NCBI GenBank assembly: GCA_046349595.1
Contig: JAXMCA010000001.1
Location: 930,001 to 994,000 of the forward strand
Reading direction: 5' to 3'
DNA from: JACRLW01 sp046349595
Lineage (GTDB): Bacteria; Planctomycetota; UBA1135; UBA2386
Length of the DNA stretch: 64,000 nt
Under the pieces are notes generated by a model that searched no databases, was not told the origin of the DNA, and saw only the letters and a program-made list of their open reading frames with translations. Positions 17,401 to 23,966 of the stretch are shown here, piece by piece (position 1 is the stretch's first letter; each line of letters begins with the position of its first letter). Made by a program: the position numbers and the translations under genes.

Positions 17401-18181
17401 GGCGCAGGCCGAAGATCGCATCGACCAGTTGGGACGCATCCTGTGGAGCCTTCGCGTCCTCGGCGTCGCAGCGCCGAGCTTGATCGACGAGATCGGCTTG
17501 CCGTCGGAGCGGCCTTCGATCGACTGGGCTCCGATTCCGGCGGGTGAGTTCGTGATGGGACCCGCGCCCGAAGATCCGAATCGAATGCCCTGGGAAGGGG
17601 CGCAGCATCCGGTGCGCGTGCCGGCGTTCTCCCTGGCGAAGACTCCGGTCACCGTGGCGCAATGGAACGCGTTCCGGGGCGAGATCGCCCAGTCCCGACG
17701 AACGAGGTCGGATGCGGTCCCGGCGGTCGGGGTGAGCTGGTGGGAGGCGTGGTTGTTCTGCTGTTGGATCGGCGCGCGTCTGCCGAGCGAAGCGGAGTGG
17801 GAGTACGCATGCCGTGCGGGAACCACGTCGAGGTTCTGGTTCGGCGAGGACGAGAACGACCTCGCGAGGCACGGGTGGTTCGACGGCAACTCGGGATACG
17901 CGATCCACGCAGTGGGCGAGAAGCCTCCGAATCCCTGGGGCCTGTTCGATGTCCACGGCAACGTCTGGGAGTGGTGCGAGGACGCCTGGCGGGACAGCTA
18001 CGAAGGCGCGCCGACCGATGGCAGTGCGCGTGTCGATCGCGGCTCTGCGGGTCGCGTGTTCCGCGGCGGCTCCTGGTCCGACACCGCGTGGAGGTGCCGC
18101 TCGTCCTACCGCAGCAGGGGGCCCGCCGCCGACCGCTACGTCGACCTCGGCTTTCGCCCCGCCAGTTCGTCACTTCCCTGA
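14402..18181 (+). CDS. DGR target 1: ParA-like ATPase - TIR - NACHT/STAND NTPase - FGE-like lectin-fold protein
   Basis: A 1259-residue multidomain protein. Residues 1-320 are a ParA/MinD-like ATPase with the deviant Walker A KGGVGRT (13-19) and later DFVFVDSRTGLTDAG. A TIR domain follows (FISYPGTRAA at about 324 to 456, candidate Glu in WQQAEIATFM). Next is a NACHT-type NTPase with Walker A GEPGAGKSTIARH (about 556) and Walker B VFLLDGLDEVEP (about 627), then a helical region. The C-terminus (about 1039-1259) is an FGE/sulfatase-modifying-like domain (WAPIPAGEFVMG, WGLFDVHGNVWEWCE). The VR covers the final 47 codons. This is an immune-sensor layout: effector, switch, variable binding domain. 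ATG 14402 overlaps the TIR gene stop. Confidence 0.9.
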   Translation: MKRGSVVTFYSYKGGVGRTFVLANAAAVLARWGFKILCVDFDLEAPGLRHYFRLGTSVPGVLDLVLEPDSALHEWANHTRSVSLPDARGRLDLLSAGDDASDDYAQRLGSVDWRRLYEEHNLGHQFESLREAWLEKYDFVFVDSRTGLTDAGGIATAQLADILVFAFAPNQQGLEGSIRAVKKAQVLRSALPIERGAFLALPLPTRFDNNAVGSVRENWLQQCVRDLAPFYDQWRHKDAQPAALLDLLRIPYKSRWAFGEPLAVLEERDTDPDTVSYAITTLAAFLARRLDGSHELVRSRDQYVRGVESENRELLGEAREHFENDLFISYPGTRAALAAELRAELTRSSAPKLTVWMAHRDVPVGTDWIPQLQRALSTARHMVAVVDSELGVWQQAEIATFMLATGQSGDRRCIPVWLRGVEPHGPLASVQGIHASDLSLAELAARIRTEIVGSRTASIVDSARPASPMTASDLRAEYLGAVIAQHERLIPFFHEDSVRVLDEVFVDLDLIVTASKDGEREPESVAAFERRAMTLRDLLLPGSAASGAQAPRLAVLGEPGAGKSTIARHLTRTLAAEDRFAIYVPLGRLDRGEFEPCALAAKAALPANPERIADLTDLLRHAARDGKAVFLLDGLDEVEPSRIDALTERIQHLAERDYLRAPFAVFTRPIALERRELGRRFRIAHVQPLDDRRRSDLLIKLIGADDAGRMEGEFLASPSLSELCRNPLMVTLAAMVVRDALLGTEAPPTKRSRLYQAAIDLLLRRGHCADPRGVKDRNAARAVMRPLSLKLHEGGGEAWTRETLSNVVWELRKADPDLNFQVKETWGSNEVFLDDLGHNSGVVGPHDGRHVPWRYLHRSLREFLAAERLAAMPEKDLRRRIGTWVEELRKAEQVRATRRQEGKGVLDKPQPERWVEVYALLCGQMRDPFTVLEAIRDASPEVALRAFASVESLPHEPGLRFLLATKGWQPFHLFSAVDAWGIPIDALTRLLVDEACGSRVAQAEDRIDQLGRILWSLRVLGVAAPSLIDEIGLPSERPSIDWAPIPAGEFVMGPAPEDPNRMPWEGAQHPVRVPAFSLAKTPVTVAQWNAFRGEIAQSRRTRSDAVPAVGVSWWEAWLFCCWIGARLPSEAEWEYACRAGTTSRFWFGEDENDLARHGWFDGNSGYAIHAVGEKPPNPWGLFDVHGNVWEWCEDAWRDSYEGAPTDGSARVDRGSAGRVFRGGSWSDTAWRCRSSYRSRGPAADRYVDLGFRPASSSLP
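18040..18173 (+). repeat. DGR variable repeat VR1
   Basis: A 134-bp segment at the extreme 3' end of target 1, aligned without gaps to the TR (complement of 21844-21977). Eight differences fall at template adenines (to G, T, G, G, C, C, T, T in order), and only two core differences are elsewhere (both at template T), plus the C-to-T change in the terminal IMH-like segment shared by all VRs. It encodes the FGE-domain surface loop ending in SSYRSRGPAADRYVD. The stop codon lies seven bases after it. Confidence 0.95.
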
Positions 18182-18205
18182 TTCACCACTTCACCGCTTC
18201 GTCCG

Positions 18206-18232
18206 GCGCCCCGAGGCGAAGCCGTGGGGCGC
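18206..18232 (+). promoter_or_regulatory. GAA-loop hairpin just after VR1
   Basis: GCGCCCC (18206-18212) pairs with GGGGCGC (18226-18232), and inside it GGC-GAA-GCC closes a GAA loop with a mismatch between the two stems. It lies 33 bases after VR1. In the Bordetella phage DGR a short GC-rich hairpin soon after the VR assists retrohoming; this one is a candidate counterpart, by analogy. Confidence 0.55.
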
Positions 18233-18345
18233 GGGGGAAACAGGGCTCGCCATCGCATCCACGGCTCGGCACTCCGCTCGCACGCCCGATCGCCGAAGCG
18301 AGTCGCGTGCCGAGGTCGCGCGTGCGACCGCGCCGCTGCGACCCC

Positions 18346-18404
18346 GGCTCGCCCGCATACGCCCTGTGCCGCGGCAGGCGCGCACGGGCGGAGGCGGGCG
18401 AGCC
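18346..18404 (+). promoter_or_regulatory. Long inverted repeat after target 1
   Basis: GGCTCGCCCGC at 18346 pairs with GCGGGCGAGCC ending at 18404; beyond a mismatch the stem continues with shorter pairing. There is no T-run after it, so it is not a classic terminator. It may act as a transcription-end structure or as part of the homing target. Confidence 0.6.
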
Positions 18405-18572
18405 CGCAGGCATCCGGTCTCGGCACATCGCTCACGCCCACGCGCCATTGCAGTCCTGTGTCCGAGAACCCCATGGCGTGGGATGCGGTCGGCGTGCTCC
18501 GCACTTTGCTACCCTCGACCTGCCGCGTCGATCTCGCCCTGACCGCCTGCGCTTCCTACATTCCCCGCCACC

Positions 18573-21419
18573 TTGGCGAAGGACTCCGACATCGCTCCCG
18601 CGATCTTCATCTCCTACCGGCGGAGAGACGAGCCCTACGCAGCACTGCTGCTGTGCCGCGAATTGCAGCTCGCGTTCGGCGGCGACCAGGTCTTCCTCGA
18701 CGTCACCCTGGAACACGGTGACGCGTTTCCCGAACGCATCTCGCGTGCGCTGGCCGGTGCCAGGCTCGTCCTTGCGGTGATCGGACCGCGTTGGCTCGCC
18801 GAACGCGATCAGCACGACCGTCGGCGCATCGACGACGAGCGTGATTGGGTTCGACGTGAGCTCCGCTACGCCTTGCGTCGCGATCGTCACGTCCTGCCGG
18901 TGCTCGTCAACGGAGCAACTCGCCCTGCCCGCGATGCACTGCCGCGCGACCTGCAGTCCCTGTCCGACATCCTCGACCGAGCCGTCACGGTGGAGGGCTG
19001 GACGGAGCGACAGCGAGACGTGCTCCTGGACCGTGTCGCGGAACTCACGCGGCTCGTTCGGCGCGAGGACGGTGAACTGCCCTTGTCGAGCGCGCAGCTC
19101 CCGGAACGCTACTTCGCGGCGATCGCGCGCCGACACCAGCGCCTGCTCGGACTGTTCGCACGCTACGAGACCAGCGAGGTCTACGTGGAACCGCAGATCG
19201 GCCCCGAGTCCGGTTCCGTTTCGCGTGAGGAGTTCGGCGCGTCACCCACGCTGGCTTCGCTCTTGGCGGCGGCGTCCCGAGGGACGACCGCGAAGCGCTG
19301 GCTCGTCCTCGGTGAGCCGGGCAGCGGCAAGTCGACGGCGCTGCGCAAGACCTGCATCGATCTCGCGAGGCGTGGGGATCCGTCGGAGGTGCCGGTCTTC
19401 GTGGCCTTGCCCGCCTGGATGCGCGATCGAGATCGCTCGCTGTGGCAGCATGCCGCGGAACGCTCGGGGCTTCCGGAGACGGATCGCGACGAGGCCGCGC
19501 GCTGGCTCCAGGCTCGTCACGCCGAAGGCGCGATCCGCCTGCTGCTCGACGGCTTCGACGAGGTCGCACCCGAGCAGCAGCACGCAGCCCTCGATCGTCT
19601 CGATCCCCTGCTCGCCACAGACTCGATTGCGATCGTGACGAGTCGTCCGATCGGCAAGGGCAGCATCGTCGAGCGCTTGAAGCCCGGCCTCGCGCGCATG
19701 CAGGGCTTCGACGAGACTCGGCAGCTCGATTTGCTGAGCAAGCGCCTCGGCGCGGACAGCGCGACTGCCGTGTTCGCGGCGATCCGGGCCCGTCCCGCGC
19801 TCGCTCGACTTGCGCCGAATCCGCTGCTGCTCTCGCTGATCGCGTGGCTCGCCGCGAAGGATCCGCAGTCGCCACTTCCGGATCGCGCGCAGGATCTGCA
19901 CGATCGAATCGTCGACGAGGTGCTCAAGGTCGGCTGGAAGGAGGGCGACGAAGGCGAGAGGGCCGGCATCGCCGAATGGCATCTCGCGAGCGAAATCCTG
20001 GTCGAACTCGCGTTTCACCTGCAGCAGTGCCGAGGCGACGACACCGTGTGGTCCGAAGGCGAGGTCCTCGAGGCGCTGAACTCCCTTCCCGAACCGATTG
20101 GTAGATGTCTCCGCGACTGCCGTGAATGGACCGGTGTGCAGGGTTTCGTTGCAGCGCTCGCGCGCACCGGCCTCTTGAGCGAGGCCGAGGGTCCGGGCGA
20201 AGGCTATCGCTTCCTGCATCGCACGCTCGGCGAATCCCTCGCGTCGCGTGCGCTCGTGGCGCGAGCCGCGGACGCGACGCGCAGGCCCGAGGTGATCCAG
20301 TTGGCCGGCTCGATCGCGGGACAGGAGGGTCGGTGGGCCGAGACCTTCGCCCTCTTCGCGGGACGTACCCCGGATGCGGCGAAGTGGCTCCGCGCGTTGA
20401 AGTCGGCGAATCCCGTGCTCGCCCGCCGCGCGATGGCTTTCGTCGACGCGCTCGACGTGGACACCGTGGCGGACGTGCTCGAACTGCCGGGCGACGACCT
20501 CGATGCGCGCTGCCAGCTCTTCCTGCGTGTCCCCGAACTGGTCGGCGATCCGCGCGGTGCCGCACGCGTGCTGGGCAGGCTGGCGGCGGTCAAGACCGAC
20601 ACGCAGGAGCTGTGGCACATCGCGAGTGCACTGGATGAGTTGAAGGCTGCGGCCGAGGCTCGCGAAGACGAAGGTGTCGCGGCGGAAGTCGAAGCCGTGC
20701 TGGCGAAGCAGCTCTTCGCAGCGCTGCCGCCATCCCCCGGGAGGGGAATCCTCGAGTGGTGCGAAGTCGCGGCCGACACACGCTTCGTCATGGGTGGCTC
20801 TCGCGACGATTCAGAATCCAGCGACGACGAGCGGCCGCAACACGAAGTGACGATCGCGCGCAGATTCGCAATCGCGAAGACTTCGGTGACGAATGCGATG
20901 TGGAAGCTCTTCCGACCCGATCACGCTGAGCACGCCGCTCCCGGTGGTAGAGACGCTCCGGTCGTCGAGGTGAGCTGGTACGACGCCGCGATGTTCTGTC
21001 GATGGATCGGCGCGCGTCTGCCCAGCGAAGCGGAATGGGAGTGCGCGTGTCGCGCGGGGACGACGACCCGATTCTCGTTCGGCGATCGCGAGTCAGACCT
21101 CACTCGGCACGCATGGTTCGACAAGAACTCTCGGGGAACGCCGCACCCGGTCAGCCAGAAGGCAGCCAATCCTTGGGGTCTCTTCGACATGCACGGCAAC
21201 GTCTGGGAGTGGTGCGAGGACGCTTGGCAGGACGGCTACGAAGGCGCGCCGGCGGATGGCAGTGCGCGTGTCGATCGCGGCTCTGCGGATCGCGTGTTCC
21301 GCGGCGGCTCCTGGTTCGACTCCGCGTGGTGGTGCCGCTCGTCCTACCGCTTCGGGGGGCCCGCCGTCGTCCGCGGCGCCGTCCTCGGCTTTCGCCCCGC
21401 CAGTTCGTCACTTCCCTGA
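18573..21419 (+). CDS. DGR target 2: TIR - NACHT/STAND NTPase - FGE-like lectin-fold protein
   Basis: A 948-residue protein, apparently starting with TTG at 18573 (no ATG precedes the TIR domain). The TIR domain begins AIFISYRRRDEPYAA (about residue 10), with VFLDVTLEHGD and a candidate catalytic Glu in DWVRRELRYAL. The NTPase has Walker A GEPGSGKSTALRK (about 246) and Walker B LLLDGFDEVAP (about 322). A helical, Arg/Leu/Ala-rich stretch (about 560-720) follows, then the FGE-like domain (RFVMGGSRDD, WGLFDMHGNVWEWCE) from about 726. The VR lies at residues 902-946 and ends FGGPAVVRGAV before LGFRPASSSLP. It is expected to bind a ligand through the variable face and signal through TIR. Confidence 0.92.
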   Translation: MAKDSDIAPAIFISYRRRDEPYAALLLCRELQLAFGGDQVFLDVTLEHGDAFPERISRALAGARLVLAVIGPRWLAERDQHDRRRIDDERDWVRRELRYALRRDRHVLPVLVNGATRPARDALPRDLQSLSDILDRAVTVEGWTERQRDVLLDRVAELTRLVRREDGELPLSSAQLPERYFAAIARRHQRLLGLFARYETSEVYVEPQIGPESGSVSREEFGASPTLASLLAAASRGTTAKRWLVLGEPGSGKSTALRKTCIDLARRGDPSEVPVFVALPAWMRDRDRSLWQHAAERSGLPETDRDEAARWLQARHAEGAIRLLLDGFDEVAPEQQHAALDRLDPLLATDSIAIVTSRPIGKGSIVERLKPGLARMQGFDETRQLDLLSKRLGADSATAVFAAIRARPALARLAPNPLLLSLIAWLAAKDPQSPLPDRAQDLHDRIVDEVLKVGWKEGDEGERAGIAEWHLASEILVELAFHLQQCRGDDTVWSEGEVLEALNSLPEPIGRCLRDCREWTGVQGFVAALARTGLLSEAEGPGEGYRFLHRTLGESLASRALVARAADATRRPEVIQLAGSIAGQEGRWAETFALFAGRTPDAAKWLRALKSANPVLARRAMAFVDALDVDTVADVLELPGDDLDARCQLFLRVPELVGDPRGAARVLGRLAAVKTDTQELWHIASALDELKAAAEAREDEGVAAEVEAVLAKQLFAALPPSPGRGILEWCEVAADTRFVMGGSRDDSESSDDERPQHEVTIARRFAIAKTSVTNAMWKLFRPDHAEHAAPGGRDAPVVEVSWYDAAMFCRWIGARLPSEAEWECACRAGTTTRFSFGDRESDLTRHAWFDKNSRGTPHPVSQKAANPWGLFDMHGNVWEWCEDAWQDGYEGAPADGSARVDRGSADRVFRGGSWFDSAWWCRSSYRFGGPAVVRGAVLGFRPASSSLP
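21278..21411 (+). repeat. DGR variable repeat VR2
   Basis: A 134-bp VR with no gaps against the TR. All 13 core differences sit at template adenines (11 of them in a run of 11 consecutive adenines), and no other core base differs. Only the C-to-T change in the terminal IMH-like segment distinguishes it further. This purity points to recent copying from the present TR. Confidence 0.96.
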
Positions 21420-21443
21420 TTCATCACTTCACCGCATCGCCCG

Positions 21444-21470
21444 GCGCCCCGAGGCGAAGCCGTGGGGCGC
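21444..21470 (+). promoter_or_regulatory. GAA-loop hairpin just after VR2
   Basis: Same structure as after VR1: GCGCCCC (21444-21450) with GGGGCGC (21464-21470) and an inner GGC-GAA-GCC. It is 33 bases downstream of VR2. Candidate DGR homing structure by analogy with known systems. Confidence 0.55.
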
Positions 21471-21583
21471 GGGGGAAACAGGGCTCGCCATCGCATCCAC
21501 GGCTCGGCACTCCGCTCGCACGCCCGATCGCCGAAGCGAGTCGCGTGCCGAGGTCGCGCGTGCGACCGCGCCGCTGCGACCCC

Positions 21584-21642
21584 GGCTCGCCCGCATCCGC
21601 CCTGTGCCGCCGCAGGCGCGCACGGGCGGAGGCGGGCGAGCC
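21584..21642 (+). promoter_or_regulatory. Long inverted repeat after target 2
   Basis: An 11-bp stem (GGCTCGCCCGC with its complement), one A/G mismatch, then a further 7-bp stem (TCCGCCC with GGGCGGA), enclosing a 21-base loop. It is better paired than copy A. It lacks a T-tail. It separates the plus-strand target from the convergent TR/RT transcript and might block read-through from either side. Confidence 0.6.
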
Positions 21643-21843
21643 CGCGCAGCCAGACGGGTGCGACGAGAAAAGGCAGGCGCCAGGACGCTCGGTCTGCCGC
21701 GCAGAGCGCGCCAGACCTACGAGCCCCGGCGCCCGCGGCGTTGTTCCGCGCGGGCCGATGCCCGCGCGCGGATGGCGGAGCGGTTCGTCACTTCGCACAG
21801 CGACCCGGTCGCGCGGGTGCGAGCGGATCGATCGGGCCAAGGT

Positions 21844-21977
21844 GTGACGAGCTGGCGGGGCGAAAGCCGAGGTCGTCGTTGCGGTCGTCGGCGTGCCTCC
21901 TGTTGCGGTAGGACGAGCGGCACCTCCACGCGGAGTCGAACCAGGAGCCGCCGCGGATCACGCGATCCGCAGAGCCG
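21844..21977 (-). repeat. DGR template repeat (TR)
   Basis: The 134-bp master copy, 26 bp after the RT stop on the same strand. In the reading frame of the targets it reads SYRNRRHADDRNDDLGFR near its end. It has 18 adenines; 16 are changed in at least one VR and the two unchanged ones lie in the terminal IMH-like stretch. No substitution of any of its adenines creates a stop codon in the target frame. The GC-rich tail (GGCTTTCGCCCCGCCAG) matches all VRs, then C replaces the T of the VRs (IMH* against IMH), and homology ends at GTCAC. It would be transcribed with the RT operon. Confidence 0.96.
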
Positions 21978-22003
21978 ATGCTCCGTCACCCGGTGTTCAT
22001 CCA

Positions 22004-23029
22004 TCAGTCGAGTTCCTCCGCTGTGGCTCGAAGCCCGCGGAACCAGGCACGCCGCAGCTCGAGCGTGTCACCGTGCCGCAGGTGGGCGAGCAAGGACGCG
22101 ACAGCGCGGCGGTAGCGCGTGGGATCGATGCGTTCGCGCGCACACTGCCACCGCAGCTCGCGAAGGCGTCTGGCATAGCGCTTCGCGTTTTCCGGCCGCA
22201 GGCGTGTGGTTCCAGGGAAGACCGAGAATCCGAGCCACGGCACTCCGCAGCCTGTGGGCATGAGTCTTGTGGCCGTCGGCTTCGCGACCAGACGCAGCTC
22301 CTGTTCCAGGAACGCACCGAGCGCTTGGCGCGTGTCGCGCAGGCGGTCGCGATCGTCGTCGAAACAGACGAAGTCGTCCATGTACCGCGTGTAGCCGCCT
22401 TGGCGCAGGACCTCGCAGGCATGGTGGTCGAGGCGGTCGAGCACGAGGTTCGCGAACCACTGGCTGGTGAGACTTCCGATCGGCAGGCCGAGCGCACCTC
22501 CGGGACCGTCATCGGGACCCGCGAGGATGCGGCGAACGAGCGCGAGAACGCGCCGGTCCTTCACGAGCCGCTCGATCGAGTCGAAGACGACGTCGTGGTG
22601 CAGCGAGGGGAAGAACGAGCGGACGTCCATCCGAAGGGCGAAGCGGAATCGGCGGACGAGGCGCTGCACTCGGGCGAGCGCTGCATGCATTCCCTTGTCC
22701 CGACGACACGCGTAGCTGTGCGCGATCATGCGTCGTTCGAAGACCGGCTCCAACGCGCCGATGAGGGCGTGGTGCACGACACGATCGGCGAAGGGCACCG
22801 CGGTGATCGTGCGCGGCTTGGGATCACAGATGGCGAAGGTGCTGGCCGGGCCGGGTCGCCAGGTGTCCTCGAGCAGTTCGCGCTCGAGGCGCAGGCACTC
22901 CGGCTCCAGGCGATCGAGGAAGCGCGCGGCCGATGCCGACCGGCGTTTCCCGCGCGCGGCACGGAACGCGGCCCTGCGCAGCGCGGCGAAGGTCGCGATG
23001 TGCCCGAACAATCCCTGTGCGCGCCTCAT
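22004..23029 (-). CDS. DGR-type reverse transcriptase
   Basis: A 341-residue reverse transcriptase starting at ATG 23029, overlapping the avd stop by 4 bp. Motifs: MDVRSFFPS (about 132, first catalytic Asp), LPIGSLTSQWFANL (about 181-194), TRYMDDFVCF (about 212, catalytic YMDD) and the later WLGFSVFPGTTRL. The IGxxxSQ form of the fourth motif is the hallmark that separates DGR RTs from group II intron and retron enzymes. No maturase or endonuclease domain follows. Its role is to copy TR RNA into cDNA with adenine-specific misincorporation, together with Avd. The TR begins 26 bp after the stop. Confidence 0.96.
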   Translation of the reverse strand: MRRAQGLFGHIATFAALRRAAFRAARGKRRSASAARFLDRLEPECLRLERELLEDTWRPGPASTFAICDPKPRTITAVPFADRVVHHALIGALEPVFERRMIAHSYACRRDKGMHAALARVQRLVRRFRFALRMDVRSFFPSLHHDVVFDSIERLVKDRRVLALVRRILAGPDDGPGGALGLPIGSLTSQWFANLVLDRLDHHACEVLRQGGYTRYMDDFVCFDDDRDRLRDTRQALGAFLEQELRLVAKPTATRLMPTGCGVPWLGFSVFPGTTRLRPENAKRYARRLRELRWQCARERIDPTRYRRAVASLLAHLRHGDTLELRRAWFRGLRATAEELD

Positions 23030-23418
23030 CGGGGCCCTCTCCTGTCGGCGATCGCCTCTCGCCAGCCGAACATCATCCGCCCGATCTCGTCGAGTGCGCG
23101 TGCTGCCGCTTCCAGCGTGTGCGGCGGACAGGCCGATGCGCCCTCGGCGAGCCTCAGCAGGAACCGCATCCGCTCCAAGGCCAGGTTCGCGCCCTCGAGT
23201 ACGGCGCGTCGCCTCCGTGGCTCGTAGCGGGCGATCACCAGCGACTCCACGAGGTCGAGCGCGTGGTTCTCGAGGCGTTGAGTCAGGGTGAAGCGCAGGC
23301 TCTTCGGCCAGCGTCGCGTGCGATCGAGCAACCAGTGCGCGAAGGCCTCGGCGCGTTGGAGGACCAGGAGTTCGGCGGGTGCCTCCCGCGACGGCGGACG
23401 GAGGATGTCGGAGTTCAT
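23026..23418 (-). CDS. avd: DGR accessory variability determinant (Avd-like four-helix protein)
   Basis: A 130-residue, basic, fully helical-looking protein directly before the RT and overlapping both neighbours in ATGA junctions. It has the Avd/S23-like plan of long amphipathic helices (LQRAEAFAHWLLDRTRRWPKS, FTLTQRLENHALDLVESLV, NLALERMRFLLRLAEG, LDEIGRMMFGWREA). Avd forms a barrel-shaped pentamer that binds the RT and template RNA and is needed for mutagenic homing in the Bordetella phage system. Assignment rests on size, helix pattern with KS and RLE-like positions, and the place next to a DGR RT. Confidence 0.88.
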   Translation of the reverse strand: MNSDILRPPSREAPAELLVLQRAEAFAHWLLDRTRRWPKSLRFTLTQRLENHALDLVESLVIARYEPRRRRAVLEGANLALERMRFLLRLAEGASACPPHTLEAAARALDEIGRMMFGWREAIADRRGPR

Positions 23419-23918
23419 CGCGACGGCTCCGCGGTCGGCGCACAGTCGCCGTCGACTCCGAACAGGCGGAGGAGCGCTTCTCCGTAGCGTTCGACCTTGC
23501 GTTGGCCCACGCCGGGAACAGAACCGAGCGCACTGCGCGAAGTCGGCCGCGCGCGCACGAGACCCGCGAGTTCCCGATCGGTGAACAGGACGTAGGGCGG
23601 GACACCATCTTGGTGCGCCCGCTCGCGTCGCCAGGTCCGCAAGGTCTCGAAGAGCACACGCTCTTCTGTGCTCAGATCGATGCGCCCCTTGCGTGCCGGT
23701 GGGGCTTCGGTCGCAGCACCTCGCGCCGCGACCGTGCGATAGGTGATCAAGCAGGCGAGGTAGGGCAACTCGCGCACGACGAAGAAGTGTTCGCGCAGGT
23801 CGAGCAGTTCCTTGTCGGCGAGGAAGGTGTCGAGAGCGCGTGTGTCGAAACCGCCGAGGGACGGTGCGAACTGCAAGGTGAGGAGCCGGAGCTGCGTGCA
23901 GCGGGAATCGCTGTCCAT
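23415..23918 (-). CDS. HRDC-domain DGR accessory protein
   Basis: A 167-residue protein starting at ATG 23918 (a GTG at 23966 would add 16 Gly/Arg-rich residues). The C-terminal half is an HRDC domain: LFETLRTWRRERAH, VPPYVLFTDRELAGLV, ALGSVPGVGQRKVERYGEALL, the nucleic-acid-binding helical domain of RecQ and RNase D. The N-terminal half (LQFAPSLGGFDTRALDTFL, LREHFFVVRELPYLACLITY) resembles the segment found with HRDC in some DGR cassettes; a minority of DGRs carry such a gene in place of or beside avd. Here both occur in one coupled operon. It may bind template RNA or target DNA; this role is inferred. Confidence 0.85.
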   Translation of the reverse strand: MDSDSRCTQLRLLTLQFAPSLGGFDTRALDTFLADKELLDLREHFFVVRELPYLACLITYRTVAARGAATEAPPARKGRIDLSTEERVLFETLRTWRRERAHQDGVPPYVLFTDRELAGLVRARPTSRSALGSVPGVGQRKVERYGEALLRLFGVDGDCAPTAEPSR

Positions 23919-23966
23919 GCTGCGACCCACCCCCCGTGACCCACCTGCACGCCTACCGTCAAGCAC

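Larger units (their letters stand above)
18180..18407 (+). repeat. 3' flank direct repeat, copy A
   Basis: About 228 bases after target 1 are nearly identical to 21418-21645 after target 2 (offset 3238). The repeat continues leftward through both VRs into the FGE-coding parts. It is noncoding and carries two hairpins. Copying of a whole 3' module (FGE end, VR, flank) from one gene to the other explains it best. Confidence 0.9.
18182..18572. other. Intergenic region between targets 1 and 2
   Basis: About 390 bases between stop and next start. The first 226 are the flank repeat with its hairpins; the remainder must hold the promoter of target 2, but no clear -35/-10 pair stands out. No gene is supported. 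Confidence 0.6.
21418..21645 (+). repeat. 3' flank direct repeat, copy B
   Basis: The second copy of the flank after target 1, nearly identical over about 228 bases, with the same two hairpins. It ends about 200 bases before the TR. The 198 bases between (21646-21843) hold no gene; they contain GGTTCGTCACTTC at 21781-21793, a short echo of the VR tail. Confidence 0.9.

Noticed and set aside
22004..23029. Group II intron or retron reverse transcriptase.
   Set aside because: No maturase or endonuclease domain, no intron RNA ends, no msr/msd-like inverted repeats; IGxxxSQ and the adjacent avd and TR identify a DGR enzyme.
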